6,082 nt of DNA, from assembly GCA_023432075.1 (NCBI GenBank), contig JAEYVD010000526.1, forward strand, positions 1 through 6,082, read 5' to 3'. Under the pieces are notes generated by a model that saw only the letters and a list, made by a program, of their open reading frames with translations, searched no databases and was not told the DNA's origin. Shown here piece by piece: positions 1-5,616 of this stretch. The stretch comes from Pseudomonadota bacterium. GTDB taxonomy: Bacteria > Pseudomonadota > Gammaproteobacteria > Burkholderiales > Burkholderiaceae_B. Every line of letters starts with the position of its first letter. Within the stretch, counting starts at the first letter, position 1. The position numbers were made by a program, and so were the translations under genes.

Positions 1-195
1 CAGGTTCCAGAGCTTTTCGCTTTCGGCGCCAAACAGGATCACGGCGCGCGAGCTTTGCGAGTTGAAGGACGACGGGCTGTGCTTGATCGCTTCCTGGATC
101 AGCGTGGTCAGTTCTTCCTTGGAGGCCGACAGGTTGCGGCCCAGCGAATACTGCGTGCGGCGCTGCTTGAGCGCTTCGAGATATGCGTTGCTCAT
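1..195 (-). CDS. Nitroreductase family protein (Frm2/Hbn1-like), N-terminal part
   Basis: This is the first 65 codons of a minus-strand gene that runs off the left edge. The start MSNAYLEALKQRRTQYSLGR followed by a SPSSFNSQSSR segment (residues 40-50) is typical of the small FMN-dependent nitroreductase family that includes yeast Frm2/Hbn1 and many bacterial proteins of about 200 residues. The paired arginines 12-13 and the Ser/Asn/Gln-rich segment match the regions that bind FMN in this fold. Known members reduce nitro compounds or quinones with NAD(P)H in the cytoplasm; the natural substrate is usually unknown. The ATG at 195 is supported by an AAAGGT ribosome-binding sequence (202-207) seven bases upstream. 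The catalytic C-terminal half is outside the window. Its 181-base separation from the next gene suggests its own promoter. Family assignment is firm; subfamily is from memory of homologues. Confidence 0.88.
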   Translation of the reverse strand, partial: MSNAYLEALKQRRTQYSLGRNLSASKEELTTLIQEAIKHSPSSFNSQSSRAVILFGAESEKLWNL

Positions 196-288
196 GTTTT
201 GACCTTTCGACCAGTAGATAGAGATGACGATGGGAGGCATTCTACCGGCTGGACCATGACGCGAATACCCGTTCAACCGCACTTCGGC

Positions 289-305
289 TGGAACAAACTG
301 TTCCA
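289..305. promoter_or_regulatory. Palindrome TGGAACA-AAC-TGTTCCA, possible operator
   Basis: Perfect 7-base arms flank a 3-base centre, about 95 bases upstream of the nitroreductase start and 72 bases beyond the end of the solute-binding protein gene. There is no T-run after it on either strand, so a protein-binding site is more likely than a terminator. A TAGAAT hexamer on the minus strand (244-239) could be a -10 element for the nitroreductase, but no well-spaced -35 was found. The regulator is not identifiable from this window. The rest of 196-376 shows only a small CCAAT-G-ATTGG palindrome at 346-356. Confidence 0.4.
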
Positions 306-376
306 CTGGTGAGGTCAAACGGGTGGGATCGGTGCGTGGGGACGGCCAATGATTGGACTTGCCGCCCCGCAAATCC

Positions 377-1342
377 TCAGTCGGCGCGGAACCCGGTCGC
401 CTTCACCACCTCGCTCCAGCGCTTGGATTCGGCGGTCAGCAGCGCCTGCAGGGCCTGCCGGTCCGAACCCACGACCACGAAGCCGGCCTCGCCCAGCGTC
501 TTCACGGCGGCGGGCTGGCGCAGCGCGGCCGCGCTGTCGGCCTGAAGGCGGGTCAGCACGGCGTCGGGCGTGCCGGCCGGGGCGAACAGTGCAAACCAGG
601 CGCCGAAGTTGACCGCCGGCAAGCCGCGCTCGGCAAAGGTGGGCACATCGGCCAGGGCCTGGGTGCGTTGCGCGCCCGTCGTGGCCAGCGCGCGCAGCTT
701 GCCGCCCTGGACCTGGGGCGCGGCCAGCGCGGTCGTCACGAAGGCCGCCTGCACGCCGCCGGACACCAGCCCGGAGACGGCATCGCCCGTCGAACGGTAG
801 TGGATGGCTTCGATTTTCAGGCCGGCCTCGCGTGCAAAGAGCTCGGCGCCGAAATGGCCCGGCGTGCCCGCGCCGAAGGTGGCGAAGTTCAGGCGATCCG
901 GCGCCTTTTTCGCGGCGTCGATGAATGCCGCCAGGTCCTTGTAGGGCGACGTGGCCGGCACGACCAGCACGAAGTCGGCGCGCACCACCTCGGAAATCGG
1001 GGCGAAATCGCGCGGCGGATCGTAATTCAGATTGCGGTACGTGGCGGGCGAAATGCTGATCGACCCGACCTCGCCCAGCAGCAGGGTCTGGCCGTCGGCC
1101 GGACTGCGCGCGACGGTCTGCGCGGCGATCTGCCCGCCCGCGCCCACCTTGTTTTCCACCACCACGCTTTCGCCCAGCAGCGGCCCCATGTGCTGGGACA
1201 GGGTGCGCGCCACGATATCGGGCCCGGTGCCGGGCGGAAAGCCCACGTTCAGGCGCACCGGCCCATTGGGAAATTGCGCGGCCGCGGCAAGCGGCACGGA
1301 CAGCAGTAAGCCGCCCAACAGGCGGCGCAGCATCGTTTGCAT
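377..1342 (-). CDS. Bug/TctC-family tripartite tricarboxylate transporter solute-binding protein
   Basis: A 321-residue periplasmic solute-binding protein, the usual length for the family. A signal peptide is visible: RR at 6-7, hydrophobic LLGGLLLSVPLAAAA, likely cleaved after Ala22 (AAA|QF). The mature part carries family landmarks: PVRLNVGFPPGTGPDIVAR (28-46), ENKVGAGGQIAA (63-74), NYDPPRDFAPIS (106-117), LADVPTFAERGLP (230-242) and FAPAGTPDAVLTRLQ (253-267). Such proteins bind carboxylates, amino acids or aromatic acids and may feed a TctAB carrier; no tctA or tctB lies here, which is common because many Bug genes are orphans. The ATG at 1342 has an AGGAG (1353-1349) six bases upstream; an internal ATG at codon 4 is less well placed. 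It is the last gene of the monooxygenase/DUF3237 operon, 44 bases after the DUF3237 stop, so its ligand is probably the operon's substrate (inference). Confidence 0.93.
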   Translation of the reverse strand: MQTMLRRLLGGLLLSVPLAAAAQFPNGPVRLNVGFPPGTGPDIVARTLSQHMGPLLGESVVVENKVGAGGQIAAQTVARSPADGQTLLLGEVGSISISPATYRNLNYDPPRDFAPISEVVRADFVLVVPATSPYKDLAAFIDAAKKAPDRLNFATFGAGTPGHFGAELFAREAGLKIEAIHYRSTGDAVSGLVSGGVQAAFVTTALAAPQVQGGKLRALATTGAQRTQALADVPTFAERGLPAVNFGAWFALFAPAGTPDAVLTRLQADSAAALRQPAAVKTLGEAGFVVVGSDRQALQALLTAESKRWSEVVKATGFRAD

Positions 1343-1386
1343 GGTTGTCTCCTGGTTTTTTTAATGCCGCGGCGGCTGCCGCGGGG

Positions 1387-1872
1387 TCAGCAAATGCGAT
1401 AGAAGCGCAGCTCGACGCGGTCGGGATACCGTGCGCCGGTGCCAATGAAAAGGCTTTCGTTCATCCAGCCCAGCGTGGGCGAGGACGTCTCGAAACGGGG
1501 ATAGCTGCGAAAGTAGATACGCGCCGGATCGACGGCCTCGCCGCGCGCCAGCCGCGCAATGTCCTCGGCGCTGCCCGTGCGGATGCCGGTGTTTTCGACG
1601 TACACACGTTCGCCCGCGGGCGTCTCGATGACGTAGCGCGCGTGGATGTCCGTGAAGGTGGCGGACCGGATGATCTGGAAGTCCGCGCCGCCGGGCAGCA
1701 CCTTGCCCGACAGGCGCGGTCCCTGGACCGTGCCGCCGGTGATGGGGATCACGCGGCGGCGCCCCTGCGGCGTATCGCCCACTTCCTGTGGCGCGCCCAC
1801 GTCGACCAGGACGGTGGCCACGTGTTCCAGCCTGGGGGCCTGCGTGTCGTTCATGGCATCGGCGCCGCTCAT
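1387..1872 (-). CDS. DUF3237 (UPF0311) family protein
   Basis: A 161-residue cytoplasmic protein with no signal peptide or membrane segment. The order of motifs matches DUF3237: GGTVQGPRLSGKVLPGGADF (46-65), then DIHARYVIETPAGERVYVEN (75-94) with GIR, a RFET element (126-129), and LGWMNESLFIGTG (134-146) near the end. The family is predicted to be a beta-barrel; I know of no well-established reaction for it, although members often sit beside aromatic or steroid catabolism genes. The start codon overlaps the stop of the upstream monooxygenase in ATGA (1872-1869), and GGAGA lies five to six bases before it, so ATG 1872 is preferred over the in-frame ATG at 1854. Overlap implies translational coupling and a shared role, for example handling the monooxygenase product (inference). 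Confidence 0.88.
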   Translation of the reverse strand: MSGADAMNDTQAPRLEHVATVLVDVGAPQEVGDTPQGRRRVIPITGGTVQGPRLSGKVLPGGADFQIIRSATFTDIHARYVIETPAGERVYVENTGIRTGSAEDIARLARGEAVDPARIYFRSYPRFETSSPTLGWMNESLFIGTGARYPDRVELRFYRIC

Positions 1873-3134
1873 GGCTTTTCTCCGCGGGCAAGGCGCAGCG
1901 CCGCCGGGTCAAAGCCCGCAAGCTGCTTGTAGCGCAGCGACACCGCCGCCAGCTCGTCGCCCGAAATCACGTCGTTGATGTTCGCGAACCCCGCGGGCGC
2001 GCGTTCTTCGGCCATCTGCATCACCTGCTCGGGGCCGTTCAGGCGGTTGCGCAGCACGATGCCCGCGGTACGCGGCAGGCGTTCGGCTTCGTACTCCAGC
2101 AACGCGATCTCGGCCGAGCGCGCCTTGCCGCGCACGGCCTGATCGAGCCAGTCGGCCAGGCAGCGCGCGTCCAGGATGGCCTGGGCCGATCCATTGGAGC
2201 CGATGGGGTACATCGGGTGCGCCGCGTCGCCCAGCAGCGTGAAGCGTCCGCGCGTCCAGCGCGGCAAGGGGTCGCGATCCACCAGCGGAAATTCGTAGAT
2301 CGCCTCGGCGCCGTCGATGATGGCCGGGATATCGATCCAGTCCCAGCGCCAGTCGGCAAAGCGATCCGCGAAGACGGACTTGTCGACCTTGCGGTTCCAG
2401 TCGGTGGCGGGCAGTTCCGCGCCCGGAATGGACAGCTCGGCGATCCAGTTGATAAGCGAGCGGCCTTGGCGGCGCAGCGGTTCCGAAATCGGGTAGCAGA
2501 CGAACTTCTGGTCCTGATGCCCCGCCATGAACATGCTGCGCCCGTCCAGATACGGCGGCGCCTCGGTCACCGCGCGCCACAACATGCGTCCGGAGAACCG
2601 GGGTTCGTCCCCCACGGGATGGAGCTGGCGGCGCAGCGCGGAATGAATGCCGTCGGCGCCGACCAGGATGTCGCCCTGCACGGTGTGCATCGCGTTGTCC
2701 GCGCGGCTGCGGAACTGCGCCTGCACACCGTCCGCGTCCTGGGTGGCGGATTCCAGCACCATGCCGGGGACGATGGCATCTGGCCCCAGGCGCTCGCGCA
2801 CGGCCTGTGCAAGCAGCATCTGGAACTCACCGCGATGCACCGAGAACTGCGGCAGCGGATAGCCGGCCTCGCGGCCGCGCGGCTCGCGCCAGATCGGCTG
2901 GCCCAGCTTGTTGTAGTAGTGAAGCTGCGAGGTCTCGATGGCGCGTTCGGCCAGCGCTGGCATCAGACCCAGCTGTTCGATCTCGCTGACGGCATGCGGC
3001 AGCAGGTTGATGCCGACGCCGAGCGGGCGCAGTTCCTGCGCGCTTTCATAAATGCGGCAGCCGATGCCGCGCCGGTGCAGCATCAGCGCGAGAGTCAGCC
3101 CGCCGATACCCGCGCCGGCAATGACGATTTGCAT
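1869..3134 (-). CDS. FAD-dependent monooxygenase, PhzS/salicylate hydroxylase-like (group A)
   Basis: A 421-residue single-component flavoprotein hydroxylase. It shows the three hallmark motifs in order: the dinucleotide-binding GAGIGG (7-12) with ribose-binding Glu30, the DG motif VGADGIHSALR (158-168), and the GD motif GDAAHPMYPIGSNGSAQAILD (302-322). Stretches such as GVGINLLPHAV, REPRGREAGYPLPQFSVHRG and PLVDRDPLPRW resemble PhzS, the Pseudomonas phenazine monooxygenase, more than classic salicylate hydroxylases. These enzymes use NAD(P)H and O2 to hydroxylate, often with decarboxylation, an electron-rich aromatic acid in the cytoplasm. No other phenazine genes are present, so phenazine is probably not the substrate. 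Start ATG 3134 has AGGAG (3144-3140) five bases upstream. It is the first gene of the operon with DUF3237 and a Bug protein, and lies divergent to a MarR regulator across a palindrome. Family is firm; substrate unknown. Confidence 0.93.
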   Translation of the reverse strand: MQIVIAGAGIGGLTLALMLHRRGIGCRIYESAQELRPLGVGINLLPHAVSEIEQLGLMPALAERAIETSQLHYYNKLGQPIWREPRGREAGYPLPQFSVHRGEFQMLLAQAVRERLGPDAIVPGMVLESATQDADGVQAQFRSRADNAMHTVQGDILVGADGIHSALRRQLHPVGDEPRFSGRMLWRAVTEAPPYLDGRSMFMAGHQDQKFVCYPISEPLRRQGRSLINWIAELSIPGAELPATDWNRKVDKSVFADRFADWRWDWIDIPAIIDGAEAIYEFPLVDRDPLPRWTRGRFTLLGDAAHPMYPIGSNGSAQAILDARCLADWLDQAVRGKARSAEIALLEYEAERLPRTAGIVLRNRLNGPEQVMQMAEERAPAGFANINDVISGDELAAVSLRYKQLAGFDPAALRLARGEKP

Positions 3135-3151
3135 GTCTACTCCTGGTCTTA

Positions 3152-3172
3152 TTTGTTATGCAACATAACAAA
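3152..3172. promoter_or_regulatory. MarR-type operator palindrome between divergent genes
   Basis: Perfect 9-base arms TTTGTTATG and CATAACAAA flank a 3-base CAA centre. It is an AT-rich island in otherwise GC-rich DNA, 18 bases upstream of the monooxygenase start and about 95 bases upstream of the MarR start at 3268. Size, symmetry and position between a MarR gene and its divergent target are typical of a MarR dimer site that represses the target promoter and often the regulator itself. I could not assign a confident -35/-10 pair on either strand; a repressor bound here would at least block the monooxygenase promoter region (inference). Confidence 0.72.
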
Positions 3173-3267
3173 ATAGACCGGCGTTTCGCACGAGGGATTT
3201 CCCGCAATCCGGTGGCGCGGCGACAATGCCTGCATTAGTGTTGAGGCCCCGTCCGCAATCCGCCCCC

Positions 3268-3759
3268 ATGTCCAGAGCATCCGTCCAACGCCCTCGCCGC
3301 CCCGCGGCCCGTGGCGAACACTTCGATCCGCACGTGCCCGGCGTTCAGTACGGCGCGCTGGACGACCTGGTCGGTTACGCGATCCGGCGCGCGCAGATCC
3401 TGATCTACGAGGACTTCCTGGCCGCGCTGGCGCCGTGGGACATCACGCCGCAGCGGTACTCGGCGTTGACGCTGATCGCCGCGAACGAAAGCCTCAAGCT
3501 CACCGACCTGGCCCGCATCCTGGGCATTGCGCGGTCGGGCGCGGTGCAGATCGTGAACCAGCTGCAGGACCTGGGCTACGTGGAACGCCAGGAGGCCGAG
3601 CGCGACCGGCGCGCCTACGCGCTGGCCATGACGCAGACCGGCCACGATGCGCTGGCCGCCATCACCGAGGCCGTGCAGGCTCACGACGCGCGCATCAGCG
3701 CCAACCTGGGCGCGGCAGAGCGGCGCAAGCTGATCGGCTTGCTGGGCAAGCTGGGCTGA
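3268..3759 (+). CDS. MarR-family transcriptional regulator
   Basis: A 163-residue DNA-binding protein with the MarR winged helix-turn-helix. ITPQRYSALTLIA (59-71) begins the domain, LKLTDLARILGIARSGAVQIVNQLQDLGYV (76-105) covers the HTH with the recognition helix near 89-100, and ERDRRAYALAMTQTG (111-125) is the wing with its conserved Asp-Arg. Helices on either side would form the dimer. Such proteins usually repress a neighbouring gene until a small aromatic ligand releases them. The divergent monooxygenase operon and the shared palindrome at 3152-3172 make that the likely target. The start is uncertain: an in-frame ATG at 3226 would add 14 residues, but that extension uses TTA and AGG codons, rare in this composition, and neither ATG has a good ribosome-binding site. 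I prefer 3268. Confidence 0.92.
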   Translation: MSRASVQRPRRPAARGEHFDPHVPGVQYGALDDLVGYAIRRAQILIYEDFLAALAPWDITPQRYSALTLIAANESLKLTDLARILGIARSGAVQIVNQLQDLGYVERQEAERDRRAYALAMTQTGHDALAAITEAVQAHDARISANLGAAERRKLIGLLGKLG

Positions 3760-3766
3760 CGCGTCC

Positions 3767-3785
3767 GCCGGCATCGCGCGCCGGC
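3767..3785 (+). terminator. GC hairpin after the MarR gene
   Basis: GCCGGC at 3767-3772 can pair with GCCGGC at 3780-3785 around a 7-base loop, beginning seven bases after the MarR stop codon. There is no T-run, so it would be at best a weak or Rho-assisted terminator, and such short GC stems arise by chance in this composition. Confidence 0.25.
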
Positions 3786-3799
3786 CCCCGATTCGCGCA

Positions 3800-3827
3800 T
3801 CCGCGCGCCCCAGTCCGCGCGCCCCAT
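3800..3827. repeat. 14-base tandem duplication
   Basis: Two adjacent copies of TCCGCGCGCCCCA followed by G (3800-3813) or T (3814-3827) lie in the 174-base gap between the MarR gene and the FAD oxidoreductase. They match at 13 of 14 bases. They are probably a slippage product without a known role. Confidence 0.6.
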
Positions 3828-3895
3828 TGCGTACTTTCTGCCCCGATGCGGGCATTCCCCTATTACCCCCGCCGCGTCAAAAAACTATCGTATTC

Positions 3896-3921
3896 GAGAA
3901 TTATCAGATAAGAGAATTCTC
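3896..3921. promoter_or_regulatory. Nested repeats upstream of the FAD oxidoreductase, possible operator
   Basis: GAGAATTATC (3896-3905) and GAGAATTCTC (3912-3921) form a 9-of-10 direct repeat spaced 16 bases apart. The second copy is itself a perfect palindrome. Between and overlapping them lies TTATC-A-GATAA (3901-3911), another inverted repeat. The block is in an abrupt AT-rich stretch that ends 12 bases before the start codon of the downstream gene, where promoter and operator elements would be expected. No convincing -35/-10 pair was assigned, and no regulator gene is adjacent apart from the MarR gene, whose proposed site at 3152-3172 has a different sequence. Confidence 0.4.
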
Positions 3922-3933
3922 GCTTCCGACAAA

Positions 3934-5070
3934 ATGATTGCTGAAACCCTATACGATTTTGCCGTGATCGGCGCGGGCATCGCCGGCGCCTCCGTGGCCT
4001 ACCGCTTGAGCGCCTCGGCGTCCGTGGCGGTGCTGGAACGCGAGTCCCAACCCGGTTATCACTCCACCGGCCGATCCGCGGCCATGTTCATGGAGACCTA
4101 CGGCACCACGCAGATCAAGGCGCTTACGCGCGCCAGCCGCGCGTTCTACGAGCATCCGCCGGAAGGCTTTTGCGAGCATCCGCTGCTCAGCCCCCGCGGC
4201 GTGCTGTACATCGGAACGCCGGAACAGAAGGACCTGCTGCAGGAAGCCTTCGAAGACTTCCATCGCCAGTCGCCCAATGTCACCCTCATCGACGCCAGCC
4301 AGGCCGTCAAGCGCGTGCCCTGCCTGCGCGAAGACCAACTGTGCGGCGCGATCGAGGAACCGGATGCGCGCGACATCGATGTGCATTCGCTGCACCAGGG
4401 TTTTCTGCGCGGCATGAGCCGCCAGGGCGCCGTGCTGCACAACAGCGCCGAACTGGTGGGCGCCGCTTTCGAGAACGATGTCTGGACGCTGACCCTGGCC
4501 GATGGCAGGCAGATCCGCGCGCGGGCCGTCGTCAACGCCGCGGGCGCCTGGGCCGACCACACGGCCAGCTTGTGCGGCGCCGCCCCCGTCGGCTTGCAGC
4601 CGTGCCGCCGCACCGCGTTCACCTTCAGTGGCCCGGAAGACGTCGATTTCTCGCACTGGCCCGCGGTAGTGGGCGTAGACGAAAGCTACTACTTCAAGCC
4701 CGACGCGGGGCAGTTGCTGGGCTCGCCCGCCAATGCCGATCCGGTCGACGCGCACGACGTGGTGCCCGAGGAACTGGATGTCGCCACCGGCATCTACCGC
4801 ATCGAAACCGCCACGTCGCTGACCATCCGCCGCCCGAAGCACACCTGGGCCGGCCTGCGCTCGTTCGTGCGCGACGGTGACTTCGTGGTGGGCTGGGACG
4901 CGGCCACGCCGGCGTTCTTCTGGCTGGCGGCGCAAGGCGGCTACGGCATCCAGACCGCGGCGGCCACGTCCGAGCTGGCGGCCGCATTGCTGACGCACCA
5001 GCCCATTCCCGACCACCTGCAGGCGCACGGCGTCAATGCCGACGCCGTGCGGCCCGAGCGCCTGCGCTGA
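3934..5070 (+). CDS. FAD-dependent amine oxidoreductase, D-arginine dehydrogenase-like (DAO family)
   Basis: A 378-residue flavoprotein of the glycine/D-amino acid oxidase family, of the family's usual length. GAGIAG (13-18) with Glu35 binds ADP of FAD; YHSTGRSAA (42-50) is the flavin-contact segment; a C-terminal FFWLAAQGGYGIQTAAA (328-344) closes the site. It resembles the P. aeruginosa D-arginine dehydrogenase (DauA) throughout, including LLGSPANADPV (261-271) and TIRRPKHTWAGLRSF (297-311). The expected carboxylate and catalytic positions appear kept (Arg226, Tyr253, Arg309, Gln340, Tyr56). However, the positions matching the enzyme's His48 and Glu87, the latter contacting the guanidinium group, are Met51 and Val90. 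A less basic D-amino acid or N-alkyl amino acid is therefore likely. The product would be an imino acid, and a RidA gene follows 31 bases later. No Shine-Dalgarno sequence is visible before ATG 3934, and no in-frame ATG lies just upstream of it. Confidence 0.9.
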   Translation: MIAETLYDFAVIGAGIAGASVAYRLSASASVAVLERESQPGYHSTGRSAAMFMETYGTTQIKALTRASRAFYEHPPEGFCEHPLLSPRGVLYIGTPEQKDLLQEAFEDFHRQSPNVTLIDASQAVKRVPCLREDQLCGAIEEPDARDIDVHSLHQGFLRGMSRQGAVLHNSAELVGAAFENDVWTLTLADGRQIRARAVVNAAGAWADHTASLCGAAPVGLQPCRRTAFTFSGPEDVDFSHWPAVVGVDESYYFKPDAGQLLGSPANADPVDAHDVVPEELDVATGIYRIETATSLTIRRPKHTWAGLRSFVRDGDFVVGWDAATPAFFWLAAQGGYGIQTAAATSELAAALLTHQPIPDHLQAHGVNADAVRPERLR

Positions 5071-5101
5071 CCCTGTTGCCTACGACACCGAGATTGCCCA
5101 A

Positions 5102-5497
5102 ATGACCGCCATTACCCGCTACCCCAGCACCCTGCCCCTGCCTTTCTCGCGCGCCACCCAGGCGGGCGGTTTCCTGTTCTTGTCCGGCCAGATCCCGATG
5201 GATGCCGCCGGCCAGGTGGTGCGCGGCGACGTCGCCACCCAGACACATGCCGCCATCGAGCGCATCAAGGAAACCCTGGCCTTGGCCGGCGCAAGCCTGA
5301 AAGACGTGGTGCGCGTGACCGTGTGGCTGACCGACCTGGCGCATTTCGCCCAGTTCAACGAGGCCTACCGCAGCCATTTTTCTTCCGATTTCCCCTCGCG
5401 CTCCACCGTGGAGGCCAAGCTGGCCATGGACGTGGACGTCGAGATCGAAGTGCAGGCGTGGCTGGGCGATGTCCAGCCCAAGGCGCCTGCCGCCTGA
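5102..5497 (+). CDS. RidA-family (YjgF/YER057c/UK114) reactive imine deaminase
   Basis: A 131-residue protein, typical length for this trimeric cytoplasmic family that hydrolyses enamine/imine intermediates to keto compounds and ammonia. AGGFLFLSGQIPMD (21-34), FNEAYRSHF (85-93) and the signature PSRSTVEAKLAMDVDVEIEV (98-117) are diagnostic. Arg100 and Glu114 match the catalytic Arg105 and Glu120 of E. coli RidA, Ser28 and Asn86 are also kept. The Tyr17 and Cys107 positions of archetypal RidA are Phe15 and Thr102, which places it outside the strict RidA subfamily. ATG 5102 gives the family's usual N-terminus; only a weak GAGA lies upstream. It follows the FAD amine oxidoreductase closely enough to be co-transcribed, and would process the imino acid that enzyme releases (inference). 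Confidence 0.93.
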   Translation: MTAITRYPSTLPLPFSRATQAGGFLFLSGQIPMDAAGQVVRGDVATQTHAAIERIKETLALAGASLKDVVRVTVWLTDLAHFAQFNEAYRSHFSSDFPSRSTVEAKLAMDVDVEIEVQAWLGDVQPKAPAA

Positions 5498-5523
5498 ACG
5501 CTGTCCCGTTCGATTGCATGACA

Positions 5524-5546
5524 CCGCCAGGCGCAGCGCCTGGCGG
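5524..5546. terminator. Strong 11-bp hairpin between RidA and MlrC genes
   Basis: CCGCCAGGCGC (5524-5534) and GCGCCTGGCGG (5536-5546) are perfect inverted arms, 27 bases after the RidA stop codon. The stem is very stable, but no T-run follows directly; the nearest short run (TTTTT) is about 50 bases on. It may end or attenuate transcription, protect the upstream mRNA 3' end, or be a copy of a dispersed palindromic element. The rest of 5498-5616 shows nothing else of note. Confidence 0.5.
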
Positions 5547-5616
5547 GGCGACACCCCCAAGCGCGCGCCCCGATGCCCGCGCCCTAAAGCCCCACTTTTT
5601 GCGCGGAGCGTCATTC

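Noticed and set aside
353..1309. Long open frame on the plus strand opposite the solute-binding protein gene
   Set aside because: GC-rich antisense shadow; its translation is Gly/Arg/His-rich with no family resemblance, while the minus frame is a clear Bug protein.
1358..1386. GC hairpin with an adjacent T-run in the DUF3237/Bug gap
   Set aside because: Read on the operon's strand the run is A, not T, and follows a GC stem, so it is not a terminator for these genes; continuous transcription is more likely.
1869..3134. 6-hydroxynicotinate 3-monooxygenase (NicC), suggested by a nearby MarR gene as in Bordetella nicotinate clusters
   Set aside because: The conserved stretches fit the PhzS-like group better, and no other nicotinate-pathway genes are present.
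1788..3176. 462-codon plus-strand open frame opposite the monooxygenase
   Set aside because: Antisense to a gene with all three flavin monooxygenase motifs; the product has no recognisable domain and it would run through the proposed operator.
3912..3921. GAGAATTCTC palindrome containing an EcoRI site as a cloning junction
   Set aside because: The sequence continues naturally on both sides with related repeats, and no vector sequence is seen.
3949..5028. 359-codon minus-strand open frame opposite the FAD oxidoreductase
   Set aside because: Composition-driven shadow; the plus strand carries a complete DAO-family protein.
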